Part shown: positions 41,018 to 50,609 of the stretch, in pieces
How positions within the stretch are numbered: the stretch's first letter is position 1
Layout of the letters: each line of letters opens with the position of its first letter
Source of the DNA: Symbiobacterium thermophilum
GTDB lineage: Bacteria; Bacillota; Sulfobacillia; UBA995
Direction: 5' to 3'
Assembly (NCBI GenBank): GCA_020725145.1
Contig: DYFO01000007.1
Span: 1 to 61,029, forward strand
Length of the DNA: 61,029 nucleotides
Made by a program: the position numbers and the translations under genes
Notes under the pieces: generated by a model
Told to the model about the DNA's origin: nothing
What the model saw: the letters and a program-made list of their open reading frames with translations, nothing else
Databases searched by the model: none

Positions 41018-42070
41018 TTACCCGAAAGGACGGCGGGCAGCGCCACAAAGTTTCCGGCCAGGGCCGCCGATGCTTCGGAGGTGGCAGGCCACGAGGTGTT
41101 CTTCGCCCATGTCGACCAAAGCGGGCTCCTCTCGACGGCAGACGGGCTGCGCCTCGCGGCAGCGGGTATGAAAGCGACATCCCGGGGGCGGGCAGGTAGG
41201 AACGGGCACGTCTCCCTGCAGAACGATGCGTTCGGGCCTTAGCTCCGGATTGGGAAGGGGGACCGCCGAGAGCAGCGCCTCGGTGTAAGGGTGCAGCGGG
41301 CTGGTGAACAGATCCTCGGCCCGAGAATGCTCCACCACCCGGCCCAGGTACATCACGGCCACACGGTGGGCGATGTGCCGCACCACCGCAAGGTTATGGG
41401 CGATGAACAGGTAGGTGAGCCCCAATTCCGCCTGCAACTCTTCCAGCAGATTGAGGATCTGGGACTGGATGGAAACGTCCAGTGCGCTCACCGGCTCGTC
41501 GCAGACGATGAGTCTGGGACGGAGGGCCAAAGCCCTCGCCAATGCGATGCGCTGGCGCTGACCCCCGGAGAACTCGTGCGGATAGCGCCCAAGTTGCCTC
41601 GGGTCCAGCCCCACTATCTCGAACAACTCCCGAACCCTGCGCTCCTTGGCCCGCCCGCGGGCCAAGTTGTGGATCTCCAGCGCCTCGCCCACGATGTCGC
41701 CGACCGACATGCGGGGATTGAGGGAACCATAAGGGTCCTGGAAGACGATCTGCATCTGCCGGCGCAGCCGCCGCATCGCCTCGCGGTCGAGCTCGAAGAT
41801 GTTGTTCCCTTCGAAGTAGACGCGGCCGGCGTCCGGTTCCAGCAGCCTGAGCACCAGCCGACCGGTAGTGGTCTTGCCACACCCCGACTCGCCCACCAGA
41901 CCGAGCGTCTCGCCGGACTTGATGTACAGGTTCACACCGTCCACGGCCTTGACGTAGCCGTTCGGTCTTTCCCAGAAGCGGCGACCGACGGGAAACCACT
42001 TGCGCAGGTCTTCAACCCTCAGCAGGACGTCGCCGTGCGGTCGAGGTCCCCGAACGGCCGCCACCGTCAC
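41018..42070 (-). CDS. oppF: Oligopeptide ABC transporter ATP-binding protein OppF
   Basis: 350 residues. Walker [14 protein letters not shown], signature [14 protein letters not shown], Walker [15 protein letters not shown], and the C-terminal oligopeptide/dipeptide domain with Cys-rich [15 protein letters not shown] start overlaps the oppD stop by four bases. Together with OppD drives uptake through OppBC. Confidence 0.94.
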   Translation of the reverse strand: MTVAAVRGPRPHGDVLLRVEDLRKWFPVGRRFWERPNGYVKAVDGVNLYIKSGETLGLVGESGCGKTTTGRLVLRLLEPDAGRVYFEGNNIFELDREAMRRLRRQMQIVFQDPYGSLNPRMSVGDIVGEALEIHNLARGRAKERRVRELFEIVGLDPRQLGRYPHEFSGGQRQRIALARALALRPRLIVCDEPVSALDVSIQSQILNLLEELQAELGLTYLFIAHNLAVVRHIAHRVAVMYLGRVVEHSRAEDLFTSPLHPYTEALLSAVPLPNPELRPERIVLQGDVPVPTCPPPGCRFHTRCREAQPVCRREEPALVDMGEEHLVACHLRSIGGPGRKLCGAARRPFG

Positions 42071-43050
42071 GGCGCCTCCCTCCCTTGGCCCCTCACCCAG
42101 CAGGCAAGACGCCTGCCCTCTCCGAGGTCCACCAGCTTGGGTGTGGCTTTGCGACAGACGTCCTGCCGGTGGGCACAGCGTGGGTGGAAACGGCACCCAG
42201 GCGGCAGATCGCCGGGGTCGGGAACCTGTCCGGGGATGACGTGCAGCCTGCCCCGCGGCAGGTCGATGCGCGGAACCGCGTCGAGGAGACCCTCGGTGTA
42301 CGGGTGCAGCGGCCGGCGGAAAAGGCCCATCACGTCGGCCTCCTCCACCACCCTTCCCGCGTACATCACCACTACCCGCCGGGCCATCTCGGCGATCACC
42401 CCGAGGTCGTGGGTGATCAGCATCACGGCCATGCCCATGTCCCGCTTCAGTTCTTTCACGAGCTCGAGGATCTGTGCCTGAACGGTCACGTCCAGGGCCG
42501 TGGTGGGCTCATCGGCGATCAGCAGCCGAGGGTTGCACGACAGGGCCATGGCGATCATGACCCGCTGCCGCATCCCTCCCGAAAGCTGGTGGGGGTACTC
42601 CCTCGCCCGCCGTTCCGGCGCGGCGATGCCCACGCGGCTAAGCATGTCCACCGCCTCCGCCCAGGCCTCGCGAGGCCGCAGGCCTTGGTGCAGCCGGATG
42701 GCTTCGGCAACCTGGGCACCGCAGCTGTAAACGGGGTTGAGGGAGGTCATGGGCTCCTGGAAGATCATGGCGATGTCGTTGCCGCGAATGTGGCGCATCT
42801 CGGCCTCCGGCTTCTTGAGCAGGTCTTGGCCCCGGAACAAGATGCGGCCCGAGGCTATCCTCCCTGCAGGCCGCGGCAATAACCGGATGATGGACAAGGC
42901 GGTGACGCTCTTGCCGCAGCCCGACTCCCCCACCACGCCGAGGATTTCTCCGTGGTCGATATCGAAGGTGACGGCGTCAACCGCGCGAACCACCCCATCT
43001 TCGGTGTGGAAATGAACTCGGAGATCCTCAACTGCGACCAGCTTGCCCAT
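42067..43050 (-). CDS. oppD: Oligopeptide ABC transporter ATP-binding protein OppD
   Basis: 327 residues. Walker [20 protein letters not shown], the [17 protein letters not shown]-loop, signature [15 protein letters not shown], Walker [15 protein letters not shown], and C-terminal [13 protein letters not shown] at 43050, inside the last 23 bases of oppC. Confidence 0.94.
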   Translation of the reverse strand: MGKLVAVEDLRVHFHTEDGVVRAVDAVTFDIDHGEILGVVGESGCGKSVTALSIIRLLPRPAGRIASGRILFRGQDLLKKPEAEMRHIRGNDIAMIFQEPMTSLNPVYSCGAQVAEAIRLHQGLRPREAWAEAVDMLSRVGIAAPERRAREYPHQLSGGMRQRVMIAMALSCNPRLLIADEPTTALDVTVQAQILELVKELKRDMGMAVMLITHDLGVIAEMARRVVVMYAGRVVEEADVMGLFRRPLHPYTEGLLDAVPRIDLPRGRLHVIPGQVPDPGDLPPGCRFHPRCAHRQDVCRKATPKLVDLGEGRRLACWVRGQGREAP

Positions 43051-43921
43051 GTGGCCCTCCACCTCGTCCCGGCCGGGAGGTCGCGGGCGGCCGTGAGCAT
43101 GCCCAGCGGGGATCGAGCACGTCGCGCAGACCGTCGCCCAGCAGGCTGAAGCCGAACACCGCGAGGGCGATGGCCAGGCCGGGGAAGATGACCAGGTGGG
43201 GCGCATGGTGCAGGTAAGGCCGCCCCAGGCTCAGCATGCTTCCCCAGCTGGGTGTGGGCGGCTGGGCACCCAGGCCAAGGAAGGACAGGCTGGCCTCGGC
43301 CATGATGCACGAGGCCATTCCACCGGTCAAGGCCACCAGCACCGTCGGCAGGCAGTTGGGGAAGAGATGAACTCGAAGCAACCTTCCCGTCGAAGCGCCG
43401 GCGGCACGCGCCGCCTCGAGGAATTCGCGCTCTCGCAAGGCCAGCACCTCTCCCCGCACCAGCCGGGTCATGCCGGGCCAGCCGACCAGCCCCAGCGCCA
43501 GGAACAAGGTGTACGGCCCCGGACCGAGGGCTACCGACAGCCCGATGGCCAGGAGCAGGTCGGGGAAGCAGAGCACGAGTTCCACCAGCCGCATGATCGC
43601 CAGGTCCGCCCATCCCCCCAGGTAACCGGCCAGCAGTCCCAAGGTGACTCCCAGCGAGGCCGCAAGGAGCTGGGCCACCACGCCGACCGTAAGCGAGACC
43701 CGCGCTCCGAAGATGATGCGCGAGAGAACGTCACGGCCAAAGTAGTCCGTCCCCAGGAGATTGGTCCGGCCGGGCGGCGCGAGCACCCTGCCGAGCTCCA
43801 TGTGGTCCGGCGGATAGGGGGCCAGCACAGGTGCGAACAGGGCCATCGCCACCAGGCCCGCCACGATGCCCATCCCCACCTTCGCCGCACGGTGGCGTCC
43901 CAAAAGCCGCACGGAGCGCAA
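43028..43921 (-). CDS. oppC: Oligopeptide ABC transporter permease OppC
   Basis: 297 residues. TTG start eight bases after GAGGAGGTC. Six TM helices and the inner-membrane loop [21 protein letters not shown] (EAA motif, partial) of the binding-protein-dependent transport family. The N-terminal [20 protein letters not shown] is diagnostic for OppC/DppC. Confidence 0.92.
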   Translation of the reverse strand: MRSVRLLGRHRAAKVGMGIVAGLVAMALFAPVLAPYPPDHMELGRVLAPPGRTNLLGTDYFGRDVLSRIIFGARVSLTVGVVAQLLAASLGVTLGLLAGYLGGWADLAIMRLVELVLCFPDLLLAIGLSVALGPGPYTLFLALGLVGWPGMTRLVRGEVLALREREFLEAARAAGASTGRLLRVHLFPNCLPTVLVALTGGMASCIMAEASLSFLGLGAQPPTPSWGSMLSLGRPYLHHAPHLVIFPGLAIALAVFGFSLLGDGLRDVLDPRWACSRPPATSRPGRGGGPHGQAGRS

Positions 43922-43935
43922 GCTGCGACCTCCTC

Positions 43936-44862
43936 TCACTCCAGGCGTATGCGCGGGTTGACCCACGCATAGGCCAGGTCCACAACGAAGTTGCACAGAC
44001 TGAGCACCAGTGCCTGGAAGATGAAGCAGCCCATCACCACCGGGAAGTCCCGTGCCCAGACGGCATCGATCTGAAGCTTGCCGATCCCGGGCAGTCCGAA
44101 GACGGTCTCGGTGAGGACCGAGCCTACCAGCAGGTTGGAGAGTCCCGAGCCGAGCACCGTCACCACCGTCACCATCGCGTTCCTGAGGGCGTGCCGCCAG
44201 ATGACCGCGCCTTCGGGCAGGCCCTTGGCCCGCGCGGTACGAACGTAGTCCTGACGGAGCACCTCCAACATGGCCGAACGCGTCATGCGGGCCTTGGGGA
44301 CGGCGGTGTAAAGACCCAGCGCGCCGGCGGGGAGCAGGAAGTGTCGCAGGCTGCCGTCTCCCAGCCCCGAGATGGGGGCAACGCCCATCCATACCCCAAA
44401 CACGTACATGAACAGAAGGCAGAGGTAGATGACGGGTACCGACTGCCCTGCGATCAGGAGCCGGTGGGCGGGATGATCGATCCCGCGATCCTCGCGCACC
44501 GCCACCACTATCCCCAGTGACACCCCCAGCACGCTCGAGAAGGTGAAGGCCAGCACCGACAGCCGCAAGGTTACGGGAAAACGGGTGACGAGCGACTCGC
44601 GCACCGGGCGGTGGGTCACCCAGGAACGCCCGAGGTCGCCGCGAAGCGTGCGCCCCAGCCATCTGGAGTACCTCACGTGAACCGGCAGGTCGAGGCCCAG
44701 CTCGCGACGGATGTTCTCGATGGTCTCGGGTGAGGCCCTTTCCCCGACCAGTGAGTGCACGGGGTCGCCGGGCACGAGGTAAAGCAGGATGAAGGTGATG
44801 AGGCTGACCCCCAGCAGCAGGGGAACCATCAGGAAGAGGCGTCTTGAGAGGTAACGGGTCAC
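43936..44862 (-). CDS. oppB: Oligopeptide ABC transporter permease OppB
   Basis: 308 residues. Begins with a TM helix containing LITFILLYLVPGDPV, has GLDLPVHVRYSRWLG and the EAA-loop-like VRTARAKGLPEGAVIWRHAL. GTG start overlaps the oppA stop by four bases. Confidence 0.93.
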   Translation of the reverse strand: MTRYLSRRLFLMVPLLLGVSLITFILLYLVPGDPVHSLVGERASPETIENIRRELGLDLPVHVRYSRWLGRTLRGDLGRSWVTHRPVRESLVTRFPVTLRLSVLAFTFSSVLGVSLGIVVAVREDRGIDHPAHRLLIAGQSVPVIYLCLLFMYVFGVWMGVAPISGLGDGSLRHFLLPAGALGLYTAVPKARMTRSAMLEVLRQDYVRTARAKGLPEGAVIWRHALRNAMVTVVTVLGSGLSNLLVGSVLTETVFGLPGIGKLQIDAVWARDFPVVMGCFIFQALVLSLCNFVVDLAYAWVNPRIRLE

Positions 44863-46493
44863 CTCTGCGTCGTCTCCCGGGCCTCATGGCTCCTCGGTTG
44901 GGGTCCCAGCCACACGCCGGTCATCTTCTGGGCATTGGGCACCGGGCAGGGAACGTAGCCCCCCACCCAGGGTTGGTGCACCAGGTAGTTCACGGGGAAG
45001 TACAGGGGCACCCAGGGGGTCTGGGCGAAAACCCGCCGCTCGACCTCGCGGTACAGGGCCTCACGCTTCCCGGCGTCCAGAGTGTAGCGTGCCAGATCCA
45101 GCAGCCGGTCCACCTCGGGATCGGCGAAGCGGGCACGGTTCCCCCCCGCCCCCCGGTTGCGGCTGTGAAACATCGGGTACAGGAAGTTCTCGGCTTCGGG
45201 GTAATCGGCCCACCACGAAACCAGGAAGCTGTCGGGATTGCCGCCGTCACCGATGGTGGCGAAGAAGGCGGACGTCTCCAGCTGCACCAAGCGTGCGCGG
45301 ATTCCCACCGCCGCCAGCATGCGCTGGATCGGCTCCGTCAGCTGAAGTGAACCCGGTGAGGGGGTCTGCAGGATCTCCATGCGAAAGCCCCGGGGGTACC
45401 CGGCCTCGGCCAAAAGACGCCGCGCCAGGTCCGGGTCGTATGCATAACCTTCGAGACCGGCATCGTGGCCTGCCAGCCCCGGGGGTACGGAGCCGTTGGC
45501 CAGGATGTAGCGGCCGGGCAACACCGCCTCGAGGATGGCGATGCGGTCGATGGCATGGTTGATCGCCCGGCGGACCCGCGGATCGTTGAAGGGCCGCTTC
45601 TCGCAGTTGAAACCGAGATAATACACGGCCAGGTCGGGGCAGGCGACCAGGCAGTCCCGCCACCTGGGATCGGCCAGGAAGGCGCCGTATTCCGCCGGCC
45701 CCAGCCGCAGCAGGTGGAGATTCCCTGCCCGAAACTCGGCGAGGGCGGTGGCGGGATCCTCGATGATCCGGAACTCGAGGGCATCGAGGTAGGGTCTTCC
45801 CTCGAAGTAATCGCGGTTGGCACGAAAGTACAGTCTTGAGCCGGGAATCCACGTATCGAGGATCCACGGACCGGTACCCACGGGATGGAAGCCGTAGTCC
45901 CGCGGGTCATCGTGCCGCTCCACCTCCTCGCGGGCCAGCACATACGCGGCGGGCATGGCCAGCAGGCTGAGGAAGTGGGCTTGGGGGGCCACCAGGGTGA
46001 TGACCACCCGGTGACTGCCCTCGGCCCTCACTCCGGGCAGCTCGCCAGTGGCGCCCCGGCTGAACGCCTCCGCTCCCTCCAACGCCTCGAGCACCCAGGC
46101 GCGCCGGGAGGCGGTGGCGGGATCGAGCACCCGCCGGAAGCTGTACACCACGTCGTCGGCGACCAGCTCCCTGCCGTTGGAGAACGTAACGCCCCGCCTG
46201 AGCTCGAAGACGTATGTGCGCCCGTCCGGCGACACCTCGGGTAGGGCCACCGCCAGGTCGGGAACCACCCGGCCACGCTCGTCAAAGCGAACAAGCCCGT
46301 TGTAGATGAGGGCACAGGCCGTGGCGTCGAGGATGGTCACCACGTAGGCGGGGTCGAGGGTCACCGGATTACGATTCCAGGCCCCCCTGAAAACCCCACC
46401 GTACCGATCGGGAGCGGGGACGGGGACGGCTCCCGAGGGGCGGCAGCCCATGGCCGCCAGACACAGCAGCATCGCCACCGCTCGGGCTCTCAC
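44859..46493 (-). CDS. oppA: Oligopeptide-binding lipoprotein OppA
   Basis: 544 residues. Short signal peptide with lipid-attachment Cys in AAMGC. SBP_bac_5 family: LDPAYVVTILDATACALIYNG, RTYVFELRRGVTFSNG, YGFHPVGTGPW and VRRAINHAIDRIAIL. Binds peptides or related solutes outside the membrane. GTG at 46493, nine bases after GGAGGG. First gene of the oppABCDF operon. Confidence 0.93.
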   Translation of the reverse strand: MRARAVAMLLCLAAMGCRPSGAVPVPAPDRYGGVFRGAWNRNPVTLDPAYVVTILDATACALIYNGLVRFDERGRVVPDLAVALPEVSPDGRTYVFELRRGVTFSNGRELVADDVVYSFRRVLDPATASRRAWVLEALEGAEAFSRGATGELPGVRAEGSHRVVITLVAPQAHFLSLLAMPAAYVLAREEVERHDDPRDYGFHPVGTGPWILDTWIPGSRLYFRANRDYFEGRPYLDALEFRIIEDPATALAEFRAGNLHLLRLGPAEYGAFLADPRWRDCLVACPDLAVYYLGFNCEKRPFNDPRVRRAINHAIDRIAILEAVLPGRYILANGSVPPGLAGHDAGLEGYAYDPDLARRLLAEAGYPRGFRMEILQTPSPGSLQLTEPIQRMLAAVGIRARLVQLETSAFFATIGDGGNPDSFLVSWWADYPEAENFLYPMFHSRNRGAGGNRARFADPEVDRLLDLARYTLDAGKREALYREVERRVFAQTPWVPLYFPVNYLVHQPWVGGYVPCPVPNAQKMTGVWLGPQPRSHEARETTQR

Positions 46494-46600
46494 GTACGAG
46501 GTCCCTCCTGAGCGTGAGCTTATGCGCCCCGGGCCGGCGCAAGAAGGAGAAATGCCTCCCACCGGCCAACTTCCCAGGGGATGTGGAAGGAAGGTGCGGC

Positions 46601-46843
46601 ATGCGGGTCGGAGTCTCGGGCATCGTCTGTGAGCTGTGCCCACGCCGCCGCATGGGGTCCTGCCCCAGCGGCGAGGAGGGGTGCACACCCAAGGCAGACG
46701 CCTTCTGCCCCGTCAGCGCCTGTGCCGCCCGCAGGGGCGAGCGGTGGTGCTTGGAGTGCGCCGAGTTTCCGTGCGATACTTTCCGCGAGTCGGCTCCTTT
46801 CGTTTACGAGTACTGCCTGTTCCTGGCCGGAAAGCGCGATTGA
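46601..46843 (+). CDS. Cysteine-rich DUF3795-like protein
   Basis: 80 residues with ten Cys in a pattern typical of DUF3795 zinc- or metal-binding proteins: GIVCELCPRRRMGSCPSGE, then CPVSACAARRGERWCLECAE and FPCDTFRE. Function unknown. ATG behind AAGGAAGGTG. It lies alone on the plus strand between oppA and surE. Confidence 0.75.
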   Translation: MRVGVSGIVCELCPRRRMGSCPSGEEGCTPKADAFCPVSACAARRGERWCLECAEFPCDTFRESAPFVYEYCLFLAGKRD

Positions 46844-46859
46844 GGGAAAGACCGCCCGC

Positions 46860-47666
46860 TCACCGTCGCCCGTCACCCACCAGCGATCGCCACGCCCGCT
46901 CGAGCTCCCAGCCGTCAAGCTCGCCCAGGGCGTGGTGATGCGTGAGGTCGATGTGGATGGGAGTGATGGAGATAAGGCCGCTTGCCACGGCGGCATGGTC
47001 CGTCCCCGGCTCATCCACGATGCCGTCCGGCCGTGAGGTCAGCCAGTAGGTCACCCGGCCGCAGGGCTCAAGCCGCCTTTCGACCTCGTTAAGCCAGCAA
47101 GCTCCACCGAGGCGGGCAAGCGCGAAACCCCGAACGGTCTCGGGCGTCCCGGCGGGCACGTTCACGTTGAGCAGCGTGCCGCGCGGCAGGCCCTTGTCCA
47201 GCACGAGCAAGGTCAGGTACACCGCGACCCGTGCCGCCAGTTCGAAGTCGGGATGTTCGTATTCCTTCAGCGAAACCGCCAGGGCGGGACTGCCCAGGAT
47301 GGCGGCCTCCACGGCGGCGGAGACCGTTCCCGAGCAAAAGACGTCGGTCCCGAGGTTGGCGCCCCGGTTGATGCCGGAGATGACCAGGTCAGGAGGATTT
47401 TCGAGCAGTTGTCTGAAGGCAACCTTGACACAATCGGCCGGCGTCCCCCGCACCGCCCATGCGGTGACCGCGTCGTCCTCGAAGGCGTGCTCCTTGACCT
47501 CCAGTCCCTGCCCCAGCGTGATGGAGTGCCCGCTGCCGCTGCGTTCGGTATCGGGAGCCACCACCACCACGCGATGGGGCGTATCGGCCCGCAACCGGCG
47601 ACAAAGCGCCTCTAGACCGGGAGCCTCGATACCGTCATCGTTGGTTAGCAGTATGGTACGGGTCAA
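46860..47666 (-). CDS. surE: 5'/3'-nucleotidase SurE
   Basis: 268 residues. Starts with ILLTNDDGIEAPGLEAL (metal-binding Asp pair), then APDTERSGSGHSITL, the SGINRGANLGTDVFCSGTVS block and SITPIHIDLTHH. Survival-associated phosphatase acting on nucleoside monophosphates. TTG start behind AGGAGGAAG. Confidence 0.95.
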   Translation of the reverse strand: MTRTILLTNDDGIEAPGLEALCRRLRADTPHRVVVVAPDTERSGSGHSITLGQGLEVKEHAFEDDAVTAWAVRGTPADCVKVAFRQLLENPPDLVISGINRGANLGTDVFCSGTVSAAVEAAILGSPALAVSLKEYEHPDFELAARVAVYLTLLVLDKGLPRGTLLNVNVPAGTPETVRGFALARLGGACWLNEVERRLEPCGRVTYWLTSRPDGIVDEPGTDHAAVASGLISITPIHIDLTHHHALGELDGWELERAWRSLVGDGRR

Positions 47667-47687
47667 TGGGTCTTCCTCCTGGCTTCG

Positions 47688-47924
47688 CTACTCATGAGGC
47701 CGGCGCGAACGGTCCACCAGTCGGTCGTGGAGCTCCTGCGCACGGCGCATCACCCGTGCGGTCTCGGCCTCGTCCACCCTGGCCTCCAGCTCCAGGATGA
47801 CTCCCTCGCGCACGCCAGGCGGCAGCAACGAGATCGGCCACAGAATGCTGCCGGGGACCTCCTCACGGGGGACGAGCACCGCCATCCCTTCCTCCACTCT
47901 ATCCACGCTGACGCGCATGCGCAA
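47688..47924 (-). CDS. DUF3006 protein
   Basis: 78 residues. The MRVSVDRVEEGMAVLVPREE start, SLLPPGVREGVILEL and the helical tail are typical of DUF3006, which is often encoded next to a ComEC-like MBL hydrolase, as here (17 bases apart). Function unknown. TTG at 47924 lies eight bases after GGGAGGG; ATG at 47918 is the alternative. Confidence 0.78.
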   Translation of the reverse strand: MRMRVSVDRVEEGMAVLVPREEVPGSILWPISLLPPGVREGVILELEARVDEAETARVMRRAQELHDRLVDRSRRPHE

Positions 47925-47940
47925 GCGCGTTCCCTCCCGG

Positions 47941-48792
47941 CTAGCGTTCTGTCGTGACGCGGTAGCCGCGTCCATCGCTCCGGACGGTCACCGTGCCGCT
48001 GTGGACCGTGACGTAAACGGCGGCACCAAGTTGGGCCAGGCGGTCCATCACCTCGTCATGGGGATGACCGTATGGGTTGCTGCCGCACATGATCACCGCC
48101 ACCTCCGGTCCCACCCGGGTCAAGAAGGCGACCGTCGACGAGGACCGGCTGCCGTGGTGACCCACTTTGAGCACCTGGGCGGCAACTTCGGCCCCGGAGG
48201 CGAGGATCTCCTCCTCGGCTTCCGCCTCGGCGTCCCCCATGAGCAAGAACGCGACCTGGCCGTACGAAAGCCTCAGCACCACCGAGGAGTCGTTCAGACT
48301 GCGTCTGGGATCGTCGTCGGGAGGATGCAGTATCTCCACCCGCAACTCGGGATCGATCTCGATGCGGTCGCCGGCCCGTGCCACCAGTAACCGGGTTCTT
48401 TGCCCTTCCACCAGCGGTTCGAGCGTCTCCAGCAGCTTCTCGTAGGTCCGGCTGGTGTGGATCCTGCCGCTTTGGTATACCACGTCCACCGGCAAACGCA
48501 TTAGCACGGCCGCCGCGGCCCCGATGTGATCGTGGTGGGGGTGGGTCAGCACCAGGACCTCCAGCCGTCCGATCCCCAGCTGGCCCAGCTTCGCGAGGAG
48601 ACGCTCCGGATCGGGCCCGGTGTCGACCAGCAGGTGACGACCCGCGGGAGTGCGCACCAGGATCGCGTCGCCCTGGCCCACGTCCAGGAAATGGACGGCA
48701 AGCTCGGCGGTGCCCGGCGAGGGCCGGCATCCTGCCAGGGCAACGAACAGGCCGAGCACAAGCGCCGCTATGGCAAGCCGCCGGGCCTTCAC
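47941..48792 (-). CDS. ComEC/Rec2-like MBL-fold lipoprotein
   Basis: 283 residues. Signal peptide with lipobox LAGC. MBL motif LTHPHHDHIGAAA, FLDVGQGDAILVRTP at the N terminus, GDAEAEAE and VLKVGHHGSRSS further on, all typical of the ComEC C-terminal hydrolase domain as a separate exported protein. A nuclease or phosphodiesterase role is likely outside the membrane. Translated with DUF3006. Confidence 0.85.
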   Translation of the reverse strand: MKARRLAIAALVLGLFVALAGCRPSPGTAELAVHFLDVGQGDAILVRTPAGRHLLVDTGPDPERLLAKLGQLGIGRLEVLVLTHPHHDHIGAAAAVLMRLPVDVVYQSGRIHTSRTYEKLLETLEPLVEGQRTRLLVARAGDRIEIDPELRVEILHPPDDDPRRSLNDSSVVLRLSYGQVAFLLMGDAEAEAEEEILASGAEVAAQVLKVGHHGSRSSSTVAFLTRVGPEVAVIMCGSNPYGHPHDEVMDRLAQLGAAVYVTVHSGTVTVRSDGRGYRVTTER

Positions 48793-48877
48793 GCTCCTCG
48801 ACCACCCCGACGCTTACTGATTCCCCGGCGTATGGCCGTCAACCTCCCCGGAAGACTAACAACGGGAGAGGATGACC

Positions 48878-49072
48878 ATGTCCCGACTGATGTCGGAACG
48901 TCTTCGAACCGATCTCGCCGAAGAGCTGGGCGTGGCCCAGACGGTGCGTCGCGAAGGGTGGGGAGGCGTGCCCTCGCGCGACTGCGGCAACCTGGTTCGC
49001 AGGGCTCTTATCAGGGCCCAGCGGCAGCTGGCGGCGTCCGAGCGCCCGGCGCCGCCCCCGCGTGGCACATGA
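48878..49072 (+). CDS. Alpha/beta-type small acid-soluble spore protein
   Basis: 64 residues. Matches the DNA-binding SASP pattern: MSERLRTDLAEELGV with the GPR cleavage region (TDLAEELGV), WGGVPSRDCGNLVRRALIRAQRQLA. Coats spore DNA and is degraded at germination. The second ATG (48878) is preferred because GGGAGAGG is six bases upstream. A sporulation-type promoter could not be identified by eye. The C-terminal Pro-rich tail is unusual. Confidence 0.88.
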   Translation: MSRLMSERLRTDLAEELGVAQTVRREGWGGVPSRDCGNLVRRALIRAQRQLAASERPAPPPRGT

Positions 49073-49080
49073 AGGGCACG

Positions 49081-49105
49081 GGGGACGGGTGATCGACCCG
49101 TCCCC
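49081..49105 (+). terminator. 10-bp hairpin after SASP gene
   Basis: Perfect arms 49081-49090 and 49096-49105, 5-base loop, nine bases after the SASP stop. No T-tract; similar to the other hairpins at gene ends here. Confidence 0.5.
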
Positions 49106-49129
49106 GCGGTTGCCCGATTCCGGCGGGCT

Positions 49130-49891
49130 TCAGCGCGTTGCCGCGTCAAGAGCCCGCCGCACGGCCTGCACCCACTGGCCCGAGCTACCGGTGGCCCCGG
49201 TGTAGGCGTCCACCTCCGGACGCTGCGCGGTCACGATGGCCTGGGCAATGGCCTGCTTGGCCTCATGGTACGGCTGATGCGGGTAGCTGTCGTCCTTCAA
49301 GGCCCACAGCGCGTTCAGTTTGGCGTCGGTCATGACCTTGCCTTCCGCGTCGCGCTGCGGCGTGGTGCCCGCCAGCTTGACCTCGACGATGCGGTCGTCC
49401 TTGAGCGTCACCCAGGCGATTCCCCAGCCCTTGCTGGTGCGGTCGGATATGGCCATGAAGGTGCCGTCGTAGTAGGTTCCGGTGCCCGGCCGGTCGGCCA
49501 GTGCACGGTCGAGGGCGCGGCGGACCGCGTCCTTCACCTTGACCGAGGTACCGGTGGCACCGGTGAAGGCGTCGACCTCCCAGGTGTCGGCCTCGACTAT
49601 GCGGTCGGCCAGCGTCCGGTGGGCCTCCTTCAGGATGGTGAAGCGGTCGCCGCCGTAAACGTCGTAATCTTTGGCAAGTCCGGTGCCGTCGAATTCGATG
49701 ATGTCGAGGTGCATGATGTCGTCGGCGGCGATGAACACCTTCACCCAGGCGTAGCCCTTGGCGTCGGCCTCGGACACCGCGGTGAAGACACCGTCACGGT
49801 AGGTGAAGGTCGGCGTGCGCGGACCGCAACCGGCCAGCAGCATGACGCTCATCATCACCATCATGGAAGCTGCCAGCATGCGTCGCATCAT
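49130..49891 (-). CDS. Lipoprotein with two FMN-binding domains (flavinylated)
   Basis: 253 residues. Lipobox LAGC at the N terminus. Two tandem FMN_bind domains: the first ends in the attachment motif DAFTGATGTS, the second in DAYTGATGSS; in both the Thr of TGAT is the expected covalent FMN site. It would carry electrons outside the cytoplasmic membrane. Encoded after apbE and the Gx-transporter-like gene, so the modifying enzyme is in the same operon. Confidence 0.9.
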   Translation of the reverse strand: MMRRMLAASMMVMMSVMLLAGCGPRTPTFTYRDGVFTAVSEADAKGYAWVKVFIAADDIMHLDIIEFDGTGLAKDYDVYGGDRFTILKEAHRTLADRIVEADTWEVDAFTGATGTSVKVKDAVRRALDRALADRPGTGTYYDGTFMAISDRTSKGWGIAWVTLKDDRIVEVKLAGTTPQRDAEGKVMTDAKLNALWALKDDSYPHQPYHEAKQAIAQAIVTAQRPEVDAYTGATGSSGQWVQAVRRALDAATR

Positions 49892-49897
49892 AGGTTA

Positions 49898-50590
49898 TCA
49901 CTCCCCCCTTTCCGATTCGGAAGCTGGATCGACGGCGGGCATCACCTCCCCGGTGGGGCGCGGGGTGGGTTCGGCGCCCGAACGTCCCAGCACCACCACC
50001 ACCATACCGACGAAGAACCCCGTCGGCAGGGCAAATAGCAAAAGGTACGGCAGGTATCCCAGTACCCCGGGATGGCCGACCAGCGCGATCGCCGCCAGCA
50101 CCTGCGCAAGGTTGTGGGTGAAGGCTCCCGCCAGGCTGATCCCCACCACGCTGAGCTGCCTCTGCCCCAGGGCGTGCGCAAGACCCATGACCAGCGTGCT
50201 GGCCACCCCGCCGCTGAGCGCGAGCAGGAAAGAGACGTTGAGGAAGGTGCCGGTGAGCAGCGAGCCCAGTACCACCCGCAGGAGGTTGACCACCAGGGCG
50301 TCCCGGAGACCGAAGGTGACCAGCGTGTACAGGATGACCACGTTGGCCAGCCCCAGTTTGGCGCCGGGAACGGCCAGCGGCACGGGGATGTGAAGCTCCA
50401 CCACCCAGATGATCAGGGCCATCGACACCAGCAGCGCCAGCCTGACCAGCCGGGTAGTCGAGGCGGTCGCCCCCGAGACAACTTGTGAAAAAAAGACCAA
50501 TCGCCGCCGTGACGGTCGAGCTCCGCCCCCGACGGCCGATTGCCGGCCTTGCGCGCGGTAGAGCAATAGCGCGGTATCCGTGCCGGTCAT
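49898..50590 (-). CDS. Gx transporter family membrane protein
   Basis: About 230 residues; TM helices from about residue 45 on. LGLANVVILYTLVTFG, LRVVLGSLLTGTF and the SLAGAFTHNLAQVLAA motif are typical of the family once annotated as heptaprenyl diphosphate synthase component I, now linked to flavinylation loci. Start uncertain: ATG at 50590 has GGGAGAG close by; ATG at 50602 is the other choice, and the first 45 residues may not be translated. Confidence 0.8.
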   Translation of the reverse strand: MTGTDTALLLYRAQGRQSAVGGGARPSRRRLVFFSQVVSGATASTTRLVRLALLVSMALIIWVVELHIPVPLAVPGAKLGLANVVILYTLVTFGLRDALVVNLLRVVLGSLLTGTFLNVSFLLALSGGVASTLVMGLAHALGQRQLSVVGISLAGAFTHNLAQVLAAIALVGHPGVLGYLPYLLLFALPTGFFVGMVVVVLGRSGAEPTPRPTGEVMPAVDPASESERGE

Positions 50591-50609
50591 TCTCTCCCGC
50601 ATATAACCA

